A stretch of DNA of 64,000 nucleotides. Origin: CAIZGX01 sp964511555 (lineage in GTDB: Bacteria; Bacteroidota; Bacteroidia; Flavobacteriales_D; Sanyastnellaceae). Positions 50,233-59,574 of the stretch are shown here, one piece after another (the first letter of the stretch is position 1; every line of letters begins with the position of its first letter). The DNA lies in NCBI GenBank assembly GCA_964511555.1, contig CAZEFR010000005.1, positions 21,822 to 85,821 on the forward strand. The letters run 5' to 3'. Made by a program: the position numbers and the translations under genes. The notes under the pieces were generated by a model. The model was not told the origin of the DNA. It saw nothing but the letters and a program-made list of their open reading frames with translations, and searched no databases.

Positions 50233-51252
50233 ATGGCTAAAGTTACCATAGACGGAATTGAAATTGAAGTGCCAGATGGCACAACCATTCTTCAGGCTGC
50301 ACGCATGATCGGTGGAGACATTGTTCCGCCAGCGATGTGCTATTATTCCAAATTGAAAACAAGCGGTGGTTACTGCCGTACTTGTTTGGTGAAGGTTTCG
50401 AAGGGTTCTGAAAAAGACCCTCGTCCAATGCCTAAGCCTGTTGCTTCATGCAGAACAACAGTTATGGACGGCATGGAAGTTCAAAACATTACTTCGCCTG
50501 AAGTTTTAGAAGCACGTGCAGGTGTAGTTGAAATGTTGTTGTTGAATCACCCGTTGGATTGCCCTGTTTGCGACCAGGCGGGAGAGTGTCACCTTCAAGA
50601 TTTGGCCTACGAGCACGGAAAGTCGGAAACGCGTTACGAATTCCCTAGAAGAGAATTCGAAAAAATCGATATCGGAGATAAAGTTCAGTTACACATGACA
50701 CGTTGCATCATGTGCTTCCGTTGTGTGAAGGTTGCTGACCAGATTACAGACGGACGTGTTCACGGTGTCATCAACCGTGGCGATGCCGCAGAGATTTCAA
50801 CTTACATTGAAAAAGCAATCGATAACGATTTCTCTGGAAATGTCATCGATGTATGTCCGGTTGGAGCCCTGACCGACAAGACCTTCCGATTCAAAAGCCG
50901 TGTTTGGTATACCAAGCCGGTAGATGCGCACCGCGATTGTCCGACTTGTTCGGGTAACGTTCGTTTGTGGTACAAGGGGGAAGATGTTGCTCGCGTTACC
51001 GCTCGCAAAGACACCTACGGAGAAGCTGAAGAGTGGATCTGCAACAGCTGTCGCTTCGAACACAAGAAAACCAGCGACTGGGTTATTGAAGGACCAACGA
51101 AAGTTGACCGTCACTCTGTTATCAGCGCGAACCACTATGAAAACCTTCGCTTGTTAAAATCCTCCATCGACCGCCAACGAGCAGCATTGCCACACGGCGA
51201 CAAAGTTGATTTAGGAACTGGAGCATTAAATCCGAACAACGAAGAAAAATAA
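50233..51252 (+). CDS. nuoG: Short NADH-quinone oxidoreductase subunit G (Fe-S domains only)
   Basis: A 339-aa protein against about 700-900 aa for classic NuoG. Present: the [2Fe-2S] domain (AMCYYSK, GYCRTCLVKV, VASCRTT), the His-Cys3 [4Fe-4S] motif CPVCDQAGECHLQD (about 114-127), the second cluster motif CIMCFRCVKVAD with DVCPVGALT (about 153-220), and two further CxxC pairs (DCPTCSG, WICNSC) from the start of the molybdopterin-type domain. Everything after that is missing. No remnant lies before nuoH (5 nt later), so this is not a frameshift. I recall short NuoG in other Bacteroidota. Confidence 0.9.
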   Translation: MAKVTIDGIEIEVPDGTTILQAARMIGGDIVPPAMCYYSKLKTSGGYCRTCLVKVSKGSEKDPRPMPKPVASCRTTVMDGMEVQNITSPEVLEARAGVVEMLLLNHPLDCPVCDQAGECHLQDLAYEHGKSETRYEFPRREFEKIDIGDKVQLHMTRCIMCFRCVKVADQITDGRVHGVINRGDAAEISTYIEKAIDNDFSGNVIDVCPVGALTDKTFRFKSRVWYTKPVDAHRDCPTCSGNVRLWYKGEDVARVTARKDTYGEAEEWICNSCRFEHKKTSDWVIEGPTKVDRHSVISANHYENLRLLKSSIDRQRAALPHGDKVDLGTGALNPNNEEK

Positions 51253-51257
51253 AGACT

Positions 51258-52286
51258 ATGGATCAGATTATTATCTATAAAATAATTCTTTGCGTAATCG
51301 TGTTCGCTGTAACGCTTGGCGCTGCAGCATACATGACATGGGGAGAACGTAAGTTGGCATCTTGGCTGCAAGACCGCGTAGGTCCGAACCGTGCAGGTCC
51401 TTTCGGATTGTTGCAACCGATTGCAGACGGATTGAAAATGCTTTTCAAAGAAGAAATGATTCCTACCCATTCGAACAAATGGTTGTTCATTTTAGGCCCA
51501 TCATTCTTCATGCTTACCGCATGTATGACCGGAGCGGTTATTCCTTGGGGAGCCGGTTTCACAATCGATGGTACTTACTTCCCAATGCAGATTGCCGATA
51601 TAAACATTGGACTTCTGTATTTGCTTGGTGTTATCTCTATTGGAGTATATGGAATCATGATTGGCGGATGGAGCTCAAACAACAAATTCGCATTACTTGG
51701 TGCGCTTCGTGCTTCTTCACAAATGATCTCTTACGAAGTAGCCATGGGTCTTGCGCTTATCGCATTGGTTATGCTAACAGGCACCTTGAACTTGGGTGAA
51801 ATTGTTGCACAACAAGATGCCGATTATGCCTACATCGTTTATCAGCCACTTGGATTTTTGATCTTCTTAATCTGTGCTTTCGCTGAAACAAACCGTGCAC
51901 CGTTCGACTTACCAGAAAGTGAATCGGAATTGGTTGGTGGTTTCCACACCGAGTACAGCTCTATGAAATTAGGCTTCTTCCTTTTCGCTGAATACATTAA
52001 CATGTTCATCTCTTCAGCAGTAATGGCTTCCTTGTACTTCGGTGGATATAACTTCCCATTTCAACATGAATTAGGATTGGAGGGAAATCTACTTTCTGCC
52101 GTTCAAACAGCGGTATTCTTGGGCAAGATTTTAATCTTCATCTTTATCTTCATGTGGGTTCGTTGGACACTTCCACGTTTCCGTTATGACCAATTGATGA
52201 ACCTCGGATGGAAGGTGTTATTGCCTCTCGCTATTTTCAACATTTTCATTACTGGCCTTGTGATGTACTTCACTGGCAAACTGTAA
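51258..52286 (+). CDS. nuoH: NADH-quinone oxidoreductase subunit H
   Basis: A 342-aa membrane subunit linking quinone site and proton pumps, with eight to nine helices. ERKLASWLQDRVGPNRAGPFGLLQPIADGLK is split here as ERKLASWLQDRVGPNRAGP and LLQPIADGLKML. AETNRAPFDLPESESELVGG and the final FMWVRWTLPRFRYDQLM are diagnostic. Confidence 0.97.
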   Translation: MDQIIIYKIILCVIVFAVTLGAAAYMTWGERKLASWLQDRVGPNRAGPFGLLQPIADGLKMLFKEEMIPTHSNKWLFILGPSFFMLTACMTGAVIPWGAGFTIDGTYFPMQIADINIGLLYLLGVISIGVYGIMIGGWSSNNKFALLGALRASSQMISYEVAMGLALIALVMLTGTLNLGEIVAQQDADYAYIVYQPLGFLIFLICAFAETNRAPFDLPESESELVGGFHTEYSSMKLGFFLFAEYINMFISSAVMASLYFGGYNFPFQHELGLEGNLLSAVQTAVFLGKILIFIFIFMWVRWTLPRFRYDQLMNLGWKVLLPLAIFNIFITGLVMYFTGKL

Positions 52287-52298
52287 AACAACAACACC

Positions 52299-52889
52299 AT
52301 GAGTTTAACTAACCGTTCAAAAGTTGTTGCCAAGAAGGAACTAACCTTAATGGAGAGCTTGTACTTACCTGCAATCTTCAAAGGAATGGCAATCACGCTT
52401 AGCCACTTATTTAAGCGTAAGGCAACCATTAAATACCCAGAGCAAACCAGAGAGATTGCTCCTGTTTATCGCGGACAACACGTGTTGAAGCGCGACGAAG
52501 CAGGGGCTGAACGATGCACGGCATGCGGACTTTGCGCTGTTGCTTGTCCGGCTGAAGCCATTACTATGGAAGCGGCTGAACGCAACAAAGGAGAAGAATC
52601 GTTGTACCGCGAAGAGAAGTACGCGAAGATTTACGAGATCAACATGTTGCGTTGCATCTTCTGCGGATTGTGTGAAGAAGCTTGTCCGAAAGAGGCCATC
52701 TTCCTTACCGATCGCATTGTTCCAAGTTCATTCACTCGCGGAGAAGAAGTGTTTGGAAAAAGTATTCTGGTGGAAGACGTGAATGAACGTATAGATGTTA
52801 CGAAGCGTCAAACATCCGATGTATTGTCTTTCAAACAAGATAAAAAACACGCGCATAACCAAACCTTTCAAGACCGTTTAAAACAATGA
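52299..52889 (+). CDS. nuoI: NADH-quinone oxidoreductase subunit I
   Basis: A 196-aa ferredoxin-like subunit with two [4Fe-4S] clusters (N6a, N6b): CTACGLCAVACPAEAI (about 72-87) and CIFCGLCEEACPKEAI (about 118-133). It delivers electrons from NuoG to NuoB. It overlaps nuoJ by ATGA. Confidence 0.96.
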   Translation: MSLTNRSKVVAKKELTLMESLYLPAIFKGMAITLSHLFKRKATIKYPEQTREIAPVYRGQHVLKRDEAGAERCTACGLCAVACPAEAITMEAAERNKGEESLYREEKYAKIYEINMLRCIFCGLCEEACPKEAIFLTDRIVPSSFTRGEEVFGKSILVEDVNERIDVTKRQTSDVLSFKQDKKHAHNQTFQDRLKQ

Positions 52890-53395
52890 GCTTAACCGAA
52901 ATTGCTTTTTACTTTCTGTCGTTCCTCGCAATTTTCAGCGGACTCGCTGTTATTCTTAGCAGGAATCCAGTGCACAGTGTCCTTTACTTGATTGTGACGT
53001 TTTTCAGCATTGCAGGACATTACTTTTTAATGAACGCTCAATTCCTTGCGGCGGTTCACATCATTGTTTACGCCGGAGCCATCATGGTATTGTTCCTCTA
53101 CGTAATCATGATGTTAAACTTGAACGAAGAGCAAGAAGAGAAAACAAAATCATGGGTGAAGATTGCCGCGGTGGTCTCATCGAGCAGCATCATGCTCATT
53201 CTTGTTTCTCTGATTTCGAAATCTTCATTCATAGCGGGAAAAGCCTTAATGGCAGACGATGCTGGATTGGTTCAGAACCTTGGGCAAGTATTGTACAAAG
53301 ACTACCTCCTTCCATTTGAGTTGGCTTCTGTATTGTTCCTCTCCGCAATGGTTGGAGCCGTTTATCTATCTAAAAAAGAAACTTCAAAATCGTAA
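52886..53395 (+). CDS. nuoJ: NADH-quinone oxidoreductase subunit J
   Basis: A 169-aa membrane subunit with five helices. NPVHSVLYLIVTFFSIAGHYFLM is split as NPVHSVLYLI and AGHYFLMNAQFLAAVHIIVY. The latter, then AGAIMVLFLYVIMMLNL, includes the pi-bulge helix that couples quinone chemistry to pumping. It ends 2 nt before nuoK. Confidence 0.93.
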   Translation: MSLTEIAFYFLSFLAIFSGLAVILSRNPVHSVLYLIVTFFSIAGHYFLMNAQFLAAVHIIVYAGAIMVLFLYVIMMLNLNEEQEEKTKSWVKIAAVVSSSSIMLILVSLISKSSFIAGKALMADDAGLVQNLGQVLYKDYLLPFELASVLFLSAMVGAVYLSKKETSKS

Positions 53396-53397
53396 TT

Positions 53398-53715
53398 ATG
53401 GAAATCCTTCCGAACATTACCATACAGCATTATTTGTGGCTAAGCACTGCCTTATTCGCTCTAGGTGTTTTTGGTGTTCTGCTCCGCAGAAACGCAATTC
53501 TTATGTTCATGTGCATTGAGCTTATGCTGAATGCTGTGAATATTGCTCTAGTAGCTTTTTCAAAAGTACACGGCGACACATCAGGGCAAGTATTCGTATT
53601 TTTCATTATGGTGGTTGCTGCTGCAGAAGTTGCAGTTGGATTAGCCATCTTAATGATGCTTTACCGCAATTTGCGCACAACAGATACAGACGCGTTAAAC
53701 AACTTGAAGGGATAA
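53398..53715 (+). CDS. nuoK: NADH-quinone oxidoreductase subunit K
   Basis: A 105-aa three-helix subunit, MrpC-like. The two conserved membrane glutamates are in FMCIELMLNAVNIALVAF (about 39) and VAAAEVAVGLAI (about 74). It ends 3 nt before nuoL. Confidence 0.95.
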   Translation: MEILPNITIQHYLWLSTALFALGVFGVLLRRNAILMFMCIELMLNAVNIALVAFSKVHGDTSGQVFVFFIMVVAAAEVAVGLAILMMLYRNLRTTDTDALNNLKG

Positions 53716-53718
53716 GCC

Positions 53719-55617
53719 ATGGAAAAATTAATTACACTCGTACCGCTCTTCCCATTAGTTGGATTTCTTTATCAAGTTTTCTTCGGGAAAAACACTTCGA
53801 AACAACTCACTACCATCATTGGTTCTGGAGCCATCTTCGCTTCGTTCGTTGTTTCGTTAATTGTCTTCAACAGTCAACTTCATTCGCACCAAGCGGTTAC
53901 CGTGAAAGTGTTTGAATGGATTCATGCTGGAAGTCTTCACATTGATCTAGCCTTCTTGGTAGATTCACTTTCTTCAACCTACCTCCTATTCATTACCGGA
54001 GTTGGTTTCCTTATTCACATTTACTCTTCGGGGTATATGAGTCACGACGAAGGATTCAATCGCTTCTTCGCGTACTTGAACCTATTCGTTTTCTTCATGC
54101 TTATTCTTGTTTTGGGCGACAGTCTTGTGACGTTGTTCGTTGGATGGGAAGGTGTTGGGGTTTGCTCGTTCATGCTAATCGGATTCTGGTACAAAGAACA
54201 CGCGAACAACGAAGCTGCGAAGAAAGCGTTCATCATGAACCGTGTGGGTGACCTTGGATTAATTGTCGCAATGATTTTAATCTTCAGCAACACCGGAACA
54301 TTGAACTATGTTGACTTATTCAGCCACGGGAAAATTGCTGCGCTATCTCCCTCTATGTTAACAACCATAGCCATCTTCTTGTTTATTGGAGCTATGGGGA
54401 AAAGTGCTCAGTTCCCTTTGCACACGTGGTTACCCGATGCAATGGCCGGTCCTACTCCAGTGTCTGCATTGATCCACGCGGCAACCATGGTTACCGCTGG
54501 TATCTACCTTGTTGCGCGTAACGGAGACTTGTTCGAAATGAGTCACACAGCGTCTAACTTGGTTATGTACGTTGGGCTCATCACTGCCTTAATGGGAGCA
54601 ACCATTGCGCTTACGCAAAACGACATTAAAAAAGTATTGGCCTACTCTACCGTTTCTCAATTGGGATTCATGTTCGTTGCGTTGGGAATGGGTGCACACA
54701 GCATTGCGGTATTCCACGTAATTACACACGCTTTCTTCAAAGCATTGTTGTTCTTAGGTTCAGGTTCTGTTATTCACGGAATGGGCGGAGAGCAAGACAT
54801 TCGCAGAATGGGTGGATTGAAGAAATACATGCCAACAACACAGAAGACCTTCTTAATTGGAACACTCGCTATCGCAGGTATTTTCCCATTCGCTGGTTTC
54901 TTCTCGAAAGATCAAATCTTGGCGCATGCCATGGAACACAACATGCCTGTATTTATCTTGTTGGTGATTGCTTCAGCATGCACAGCATTCTACATGTTCC
55001 GCATGTACTACTTGACCTTTCACGGAAAGTTCAGAGGAACACACGATCAGGAGCATCACTTGCATGAGTCTCCAGCATCAATGACAATTCCACTTTGGGT
55101 ATTGGCAGTTCTTTCTATCGTTGGTGGATTCATTGGATTCCCACACGCCTTGGGACACGCAATTCACTTCCCACACGCTTTAGATCATTTCCTTGAAGGA
55201 CCTGTTCTTGTAGCTGTTGGGGACATGACTGTTACTGTTGAAATTATCTTGGCCTTAGCAACTATGGGAATTGCTGTTGTGATGATTTACGTTGCACACA
55301 ACATCTACATTGCGAAAGCCTCTCCAGTTTTAGAAGACAACGAAATCACTTCTCCTCTTCACAAACTTCTGAATAAGAAATACGGATTCGATGAGTTGTA
55401 TGAAGCGATGTTTAAAAAACCAGCTAATGCAATCGGACATGCATTCGCAACTGTTGTTGAATGGAAAATTATTGACGGAATCGTTAATGCGGCAGGAACT
55501 GCTGCTGAAGGTGTTGGTGCATTGGCAAGAAGATTACACGGCGGTCACATCGCAGGTTACTTGCTCACCTTCATCGTTGGATTAATTATTTTATTGGGAT
55601 TGATTTTTAAAGCATAA
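53719..55617 (+). CDS. nuoL: NADH-quinone oxidoreductase subunit L
   Basis: A 632-aa distal antiporter-like pump subunit with about 16 helices. VGWEGVGVCSFMLIGFWY holds the key glutamate of helix 5. GKSAQFPLHTWLPDAMAGPTPVSALIHAATMV, split as GKSAQFPLHTWLPDAMAGP and PVSALIHAATMVTAGIY, gives the pump lysine and histidines. The C-terminal lateral helix and anchor (about 510-632) are present. Confidence 0.96.
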   Translation: MEKLITLVPLFPLVGFLYQVFFGKNTSKQLTTIIGSGAIFASFVVSLIVFNSQLHSHQAVTVKVFEWIHAGSLHIDLAFLVDSLSSTYLLFITGVGFLIHIYSSGYMSHDEGFNRFFAYLNLFVFFMLILVLGDSLVTLFVGWEGVGVCSFMLIGFWYKEHANNEAAKKAFIMNRVGDLGLIVAMILIFSNTGTLNYVDLFSHGKIAALSPSMLTTIAIFLFIGAMGKSAQFPLHTWLPDAMAGPTPVSALIHAATMVTAGIYLVARNGDLFEMSHTASNLVMYVGLITALMGATIALTQNDIKKVLAYSTVSQLGFMFVALGMGAHSIAVFHVITHAFFKALLFLGSGSVIHGMGGEQDIRRMGGLKKYMPTTQKTFLIGTLAIAGIFPFAGFFSKDQILAHAMEHNMPVFILLVIASACTAFYMFRMYYLTFHGKFRGTHDQEHHLHESPASMTIPLWVLAVLSIVGGFIGFPHALGHAIHFPHALDHFLEGPVLVAVGDMTVTVEIILALATMGIAVVMIYVAHNIYIAKASPVLEDNEITSPLHKLLNKKYGFDELYEAMFKKPANAIGHAFATVVEWKIIDGIVNAAGTAAEGVGALARRLHGGHIAGYLLTFIVGLIILLGLIFKA

Positions 55618-55623
55618 GCACCT

Positions 55624-57051
55624 ATGTTAACTCTCGCACTACTTTGTATACCCGCCTTCTTCGGACTGATGATGTTCCTATCATCTGATTTATCGAAGAA
55701 ATTAGCATGGGTCGGTTCTTTACTTAATGCAGCTGTTGCCATTGGTGCCGCTGTTGCCGTTTCATACGGAAAAACTGAAATGCTTGAATTCGATGGTGGA
55801 AACATTGCTCCGCTTGGCGCACACTTCGCTCTTTCAATAAACGCTACAAGCATCTTAATGGTGTTGTTGAATGCATGTCTTCTTCCATTCATTGTTCATG
55901 TTGCCAGCAAGCATGAAATGCGCAACGAATCGGCATTCCTTTCGTTAATTCTTTTCATGTCTTCTGCCATGATGGGCGCTTTCCTTGCGAACGACTCGTT
56001 CCTTTTCTACATCTGTTACGAAGCAGCATTGGTTCCGATTTACTTCATTATTCTACAATGGAGCACCGCTGAAAACAAAAGTAAAATTGTGTTGAAGTTT
56101 TTCGTCTACACACTCTTCGCTTCGTTGTTCATGTTGTTCTCGTTGTTGTATGTTCGTCAGTTCGCAGACAGCTTCTTAATCTCAGACATGATTGCCGCTG
56201 GATCGAAACTTTCACAACACGAACAAGTGTGGGTATTCGCAGGATTCTTCATTGCCTTCGCTGTAAAAATCCCAATCTTCCCTTTCCACACATGGCAGCC
56301 GAACACCTACAAGGCAGCACCTACCGCAGGTACCATGTTGCTTGCAGCGGTTATGTTGAAGATGGCTACTTACGGATTGCTTCGCATTACCATGCCGATG
56401 GTTCCTGCAGGTGCAGCGAATGCAGACTGGGCTATGTGGTTGTGCGTGATTAGCATCATCTACGCTTCATTCGTGGCGTTGAACCAGACCAGCTTCAAAT
56501 TATTAATTGCGTATTCTTCTATTGCTCACGTGGGCATGATTGCGCTTGGAATTTTAGCAAATGGAAACACAGCTTATGAAGGCGCATTGATTGAAATGGT
56601 ATCTCACGGAGCCATTGCAGTTGGATTGTTCTTCATTGCAGATATGATTGAATCGCGCGTTGGGCACGACCAATTCAATAAGTTGGGTGGACTGCGTGAA
56701 AAGCATCCGGCATTCGCCTTTTTGTTCTTCGTTATTGTTATGGCCTCTGTAGCACTTCCGGTAACAAGCGGATTTGTTGGTGAGTTCTTGTTGCTGCAAA
56801 GCGTGGGAAGTCACAACATAGTTATGGCGCTATTGGCCGGACTTACCGTTGTTTTCGGAGCCGTGTATATGTTGCGTGCATTTCAAAGTACAATGTTGGG
56901 CAAGCACAATTCAGAACTTGCATTTGCTGAAATGACAGCTTCAGAGAAAATGGTATTAACCATTCTTGTCATTATTACAATTGCTATTGGTGTTTATCCG
57001 GGCATGTTACTCGACGTTGTTCACAAAGGCCTTCAACTTACTGGAATTTAA
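55624..57051 (+). CDS. nuoM: NADH-quinone oxidoreductase subunit M
   Basis: A 475-aa antiporter-like pump subunit. CYEAALVPIYFIILQW carries the conserved glutamate of helix 5, FAVKIPIFPFHTWQPNTYKAAPT the pump lysine (split as FAVKIPIFPFHTWQP), and IAYSSIAHVGMIALGI the helix 10-11 region. About 14 helices. Confidence 0.95.
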   Translation: MLTLALLCIPAFFGLMMFLSSDLSKKLAWVGSLLNAAVAIGAAVAVSYGKTEMLEFDGGNIAPLGAHFALSINATSILMVLLNACLLPFIVHVASKHEMRNESAFLSLILFMSSAMMGAFLANDSFLFYICYEAALVPIYFIILQWSTAENKSKIVLKFFVYTLFASLFMLFSLLYVRQFADSFLISDMIAAGSKLSQHEQVWVFAGFFIAFAVKIPIFPFHTWQPNTYKAAPTAGTMLLAAVMLKMATYGLLRITMPMVPAGAANADWAMWLCVISIIYASFVALNQTSFKLLIAYSSIAHVGMIALGILANGNTAYEGALIEMVSHGAIAVGLFFIADMIESRVGHDQFNKLGGLREKHPAFAFLFFVIVMASVALPVTSGFVGEFLLLQSVGSHNIVMALLAGLTVVFGAVYMLRAFQSTMLGKHNSELAFAEMTASEKMVLTILVIITIAIGVYPGMLLDVVHKGLQLTGI

Positions 57052-57055
57052 TTTT

Positions 57056-58408
57056 ATGAAAGAGTTATTACTAACCGCATTATTAGGAATTGGAGTTTTG
57101 GTTTTAGACATTCTAAACCTGAAGAAATACGTTCTCCCATTTATACTTCTTGCCTTGGCTACGTTGGTTGGCTTTATTGCTGCCGATTGGAACACCGTTG
57201 AGACGCCCTTCAACCACACCATGTTGGTGTATGAGAACGGAGCGAACCTCGCATTGGGCGTGTTCGCTGCAGTCTTGTTCTTCTGGTTTATTCTTTCTTC
57301 GTCTTACTTCAAACAGCACGAAGGAAAAACAGATTTGTACGCCTTGGTGGTATTCAGTTTTTGCGGCGCTGGACTCTTGGCTTCTTTCGGAAACATGGCT
57401 ATGTTATTCTTAGGGGTTGAAATCTTAAGTATTCCTGTTTATGTTTTGGCAGCAAGCAAGAAACACGATTTGGCTTCTAACGAAAGTGGATTCAAGTACT
57501 TCATCTTGGGATCTGTGGCTTCTGCTATTTTGTTGTTTGGAATTACCTTGGTGTACGGCGCAACTGGAAGTTTCGATTTAGCAGTTATCTCGAATTTCAT
57601 TCAAGAAGGAAAAGACGCATCGATCATTATGAATGTTGGAATTACCATGATCTTGGTTGGATTCCTTTTTAAAATTTCTGCAGCACCTTTCCACATTTGG
57701 ACTCCAGACGTTTATCAAGGTGCACCAACATGGATTACTGCATTCATGTCAACCATAGTGAAAGCAGCTGCTATGGTCGCGTTGTTCAAACTCTTCACAG
57801 GTCCATTTCAATTTTATGTTGAAGCCAATGGTTACACCATTGGAGTTATCGCAGCGGTAACGCTTATTGCTTCAAACACGGCAGCCTTGTGGCAAACCGA
57901 CGTGAAGCGCATGTTGGCTTACTCGAGTATCTCTCACGCTGGATTCCTTCTTTCAACCATTATTGGAAATGCTTCGTTATTGAGTTTGTTATTCTATTTG
58001 CTCACGTATAGCATTGCCGGAATCATTGCCTTCGGTGTAATTAAAGAAACTCAAACCTTGGAAGGAAATCCGTTGAAAGGCTTGTACAGAAGAAACGGTG
58101 TATTGGCATTCGCTTTCACGGCAGCTCTTTTATCAATGGCAGGCATTCCTCCGTTTAGCGGATTCATAGCGAAGTATTTCGTCATTGCACAATTGATCGA
58201 AGCGAAGTATTTCGCATTGGTGGTTGTCATGATCATTACTTCTGCCATCGGAGCCTTCTACTACTTGCGCGCTTCTTTGAATGTTTATCAGCACATCGAA
58301 AACGCCGGCCGCATTGTCCTAACTCCGCTTATCAAATGGACGTACATTTTGCTAACGGCTTTGTTGGTTTTGCTTACAGTAGCAGCAGGTTACATTCATC
58401 TTTTATAA
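57056..58408 (+). CDS. nuoN: NADH-quinone oxidoreductase subunit N
   Basis: A 450-aa antiporter-like pump subunit, last gene of the operon. LGVEILSIPVYVLAASKKHD holds the helix 5 glutamate, FKISAAPFHIWTPDVYQGAPT the pump lysine, and DVKRMLAYSSISHAGFLL the second lysine. ATG 57056 (MKELLLTALLG) is chosen, 4 nt after the nuoM stop; the longer frame runs back into nuoM. Confidence 0.95.
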   Translation: MKELLLTALLGIGVLVLDILNLKKYVLPFILLALATLVGFIAADWNTVETPFNHTMLVYENGANLALGVFAAVLFFWFILSSSYFKQHEGKTDLYALVVFSFCGAGLLASFGNMAMLFLGVEILSIPVYVLAASKKHDLASNESGFKYFILGSVASAILLFGITLVYGATGSFDLAVISNFIQEGKDASIIMNVGITMILVGFLFKISAAPFHIWTPDVYQGAPTWITAFMSTIVKAAAMVALFKLFTGPFQFYVEANGYTIGVIAAVTLIASNTAALWQTDVKRMLAYSSISHAGFLLSTIIGNASLLSLLFYLLTYSIAGIIAFGVIKETQTLEGNPLKGLYRRNGVLAFAFTAALLSMAGIPPFSGFIAKYFVIAQLIEAKYFALVVVMIITSAIGAFYYLRASLNVYQHIENAGRIVLTPLIKWTYILLTALLVLLTVAAGYIHLL

Positions 58409-58418
58409 TTAAAAGATT

Positions 58419-58500
58419 TATCCGCATAGCGGATTTGTCCCTTCGGGATGTATCCACGCAGTGGACCTGTCCCTTCGGGATGTATCCACGAAGTGGATTT
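58419..58500 (+). repeat. 32-nt tandem hairpin repeat (two and a half units) after nuoN
   Basis: Units start at 58419, 58451 and 58483. Each has a hairpin TCCRC-NNN-GYGGA (58421-58433, 58453-58465, 58485-58497) and the first two also TCCC-TTC-GGGA. Between unit 1 and unit 2 the pair G-C in TCCGC/GCGGA becomes A-T in TCCAC/GTGGA, a compensating change that keeps the stem. It lies within 100 bp of the nuoN stop and may end transcription or protect the 3' end of the nuo mRNA. Confidence 0.8.
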
Positions 58501-58505
58501 TACCA

Positions 58506-58958
58506 ATGGAAATAATCCAAACCAAAACTCTCTCTTCGGTTCAAAGCGAACAAATCAATTCTCTTTGGAATGCTGAGTATCCTTTGAAATTAAAAGATCG
58601 ATTTCCGATTTTATTGGAAGGAACAACTTGGCACAACCATTTTTTAATTGAAGATTCGAATCTTGTAATCATCGCATGGGCGGTGATGTTTGAACACTCC
58701 AATCAAATTCGTTTTTCCTTAATTGTATCGAAAGATTATCAAGGAAAAGGTCTAGGGAAATTATTACTCGACCATCTAAAAGCGACTCACGACGAATTCT
58801 TTGGTTGGGTCATTGATCACAATAACGATCTCAAATCGGGCGGAGAAAATTACACCTCTCCGCTTCCGTTCTATCTCAAACAAGGATTTGAAATCATCCC
58901 CAATCAACGCATCGATACTGAAATGATTCAAGCCGTGTTGGTGGGTTGGAAGGAATAA
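58506..58958 (+). CDS. GNAT-family N-acetyltransferase
   Basis: A 150-aa acetyltransferase. The coenzyme A loop is SKDYQGKGLGKLLLDHLK (about 77-94), matching Q/RxxGxG/A. IRFSLIVSKD before it is strand 4. The substrate is unknown. ATG 58506 (MEIIQTKT) is chosen; the longer frame begins within the hairpin repeat array, which is unlikely to be coding. Confidence 0.75.
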   Translation: MEIIQTKTLSSVQSEQINSLWNAEYPLKLKDRFPILLEGTTWHNHFLIEDSNLVIIAWAVMFEHSNQIRFSLIVSKDYQGKGLGKLLLDHLKATHDEFFGWVIDHNNDLKSGGENYTSPLPFYLKQGFEIIPNQRIDTEMIQAVLVGWKE

Positions 58959-58979
58959 TAATTTAATTTGAAAATTAAA

Positions 58980-59498
58980 ATGCAAGACCAAACCATCTAC
59001 TCCGAGGCGCCAACCTACTTCCACTATTATTACGGACTTATTCCATCGAATGACTTGCTCGTGGCATTGGAAGAAGATTTAAATGCAACACTTGACATTC
59101 TTAAATCGATCCCTTCCGAAAAAGAAAACTTTGCCTACGCTCCTGGCAAATGGACAACCAAAGAAGTATTCCAGCACATCATTGAATGTGAGCGCATCTT
59201 CGCCTATCGCGCCTTGCGTTTTTCACGATTCGACAACACGCCTCTTCCTGGATTCAACGAAAATGATTACATCGACAATTCGAAACAAATGAATCAAAGC
59301 CTTGCTGAATTAATTGCTGAATTCGAGCTTGTCCGCAAGTCAACCATTGCCTTATTCAAATACATGTCGCCTGAAATGCTTCAGTTCCAAGCCCCCGCGA
59401 ACAACACCACCTACTCCACTCGCGCCATCGGCTTCATGATTGTTGGACATTGCATTCACCATTGCAATTTTGTGAAGAAGAACTATTTGGGAACTTAA
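58980..59498 (+). CDS. DinB-family protein (four-helix metal-binding fold)
   Basis: A 172-aa protein of the DinB/YfiT-like superfamily. The three metal-site histidines are recognisable in KEVFQHIIECERIF (about 63), and GHCIHHCNFVKKNY (about 158-162). Such proteins are putative thiol-dependent hydrolases or transferases. ATG 58980 (MQDQTIYSEAP) is preferred over the in-frame TTG at 58968. It follows the GNAT gene by 21 nt. Confidence 0.8.
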   Translation: MQDQTIYSEAPTYFHYYYGLIPSNDLLVALEEDLNATLDILKSIPSEKENFAYAPGKWTTKEVFQHIIECERIFAYRALRFSRFDNTPLPGFNENDYIDNSKQMNQSLAELIAEFELVRKSTIALFKYMSPEMLQFQAPANNTTYSTRAIGFMIVGHCIHHCNFVKKNYLGT

Positions 59499-59505
59499 CT
59501 TGAAA

Positions 59506-59531
59506 GATGCCAGACATTCGCCGCAGGCATC
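59506..59531 (+). repeat. Single ATTCGCC-type repeat unit with flanking inverted repeat
   Basis: GATGCC (59506-59511) and GGCATC (59526-59531) are inverted repeats enclosing AGACATTCGCCGCA. The unit ATTCGCCGCAGGC (59516-59528) belongs to the family at 101-152 and 37981-37993. Confidence 0.65.
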
Positions 59532-59574
59532 AGTGCTTCGCAAATTTATACCTATTTTCGTAAAAACTAACCTG

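Noticed and set aside
50233..51257. NuoG as a frameshifted or truncated pseudogene
   Set aside because: No leftover downstream sequence exists, nuoH starts 5 nt later, all cluster motifs are intact, and short NuoG proteins are familiar from this phylum.
58461..58505. N-terminal extension of the GNAT gene into the hairpin array
   Set aside because: The extra codons are repeat DNA, and the family start fits ATG 58506.
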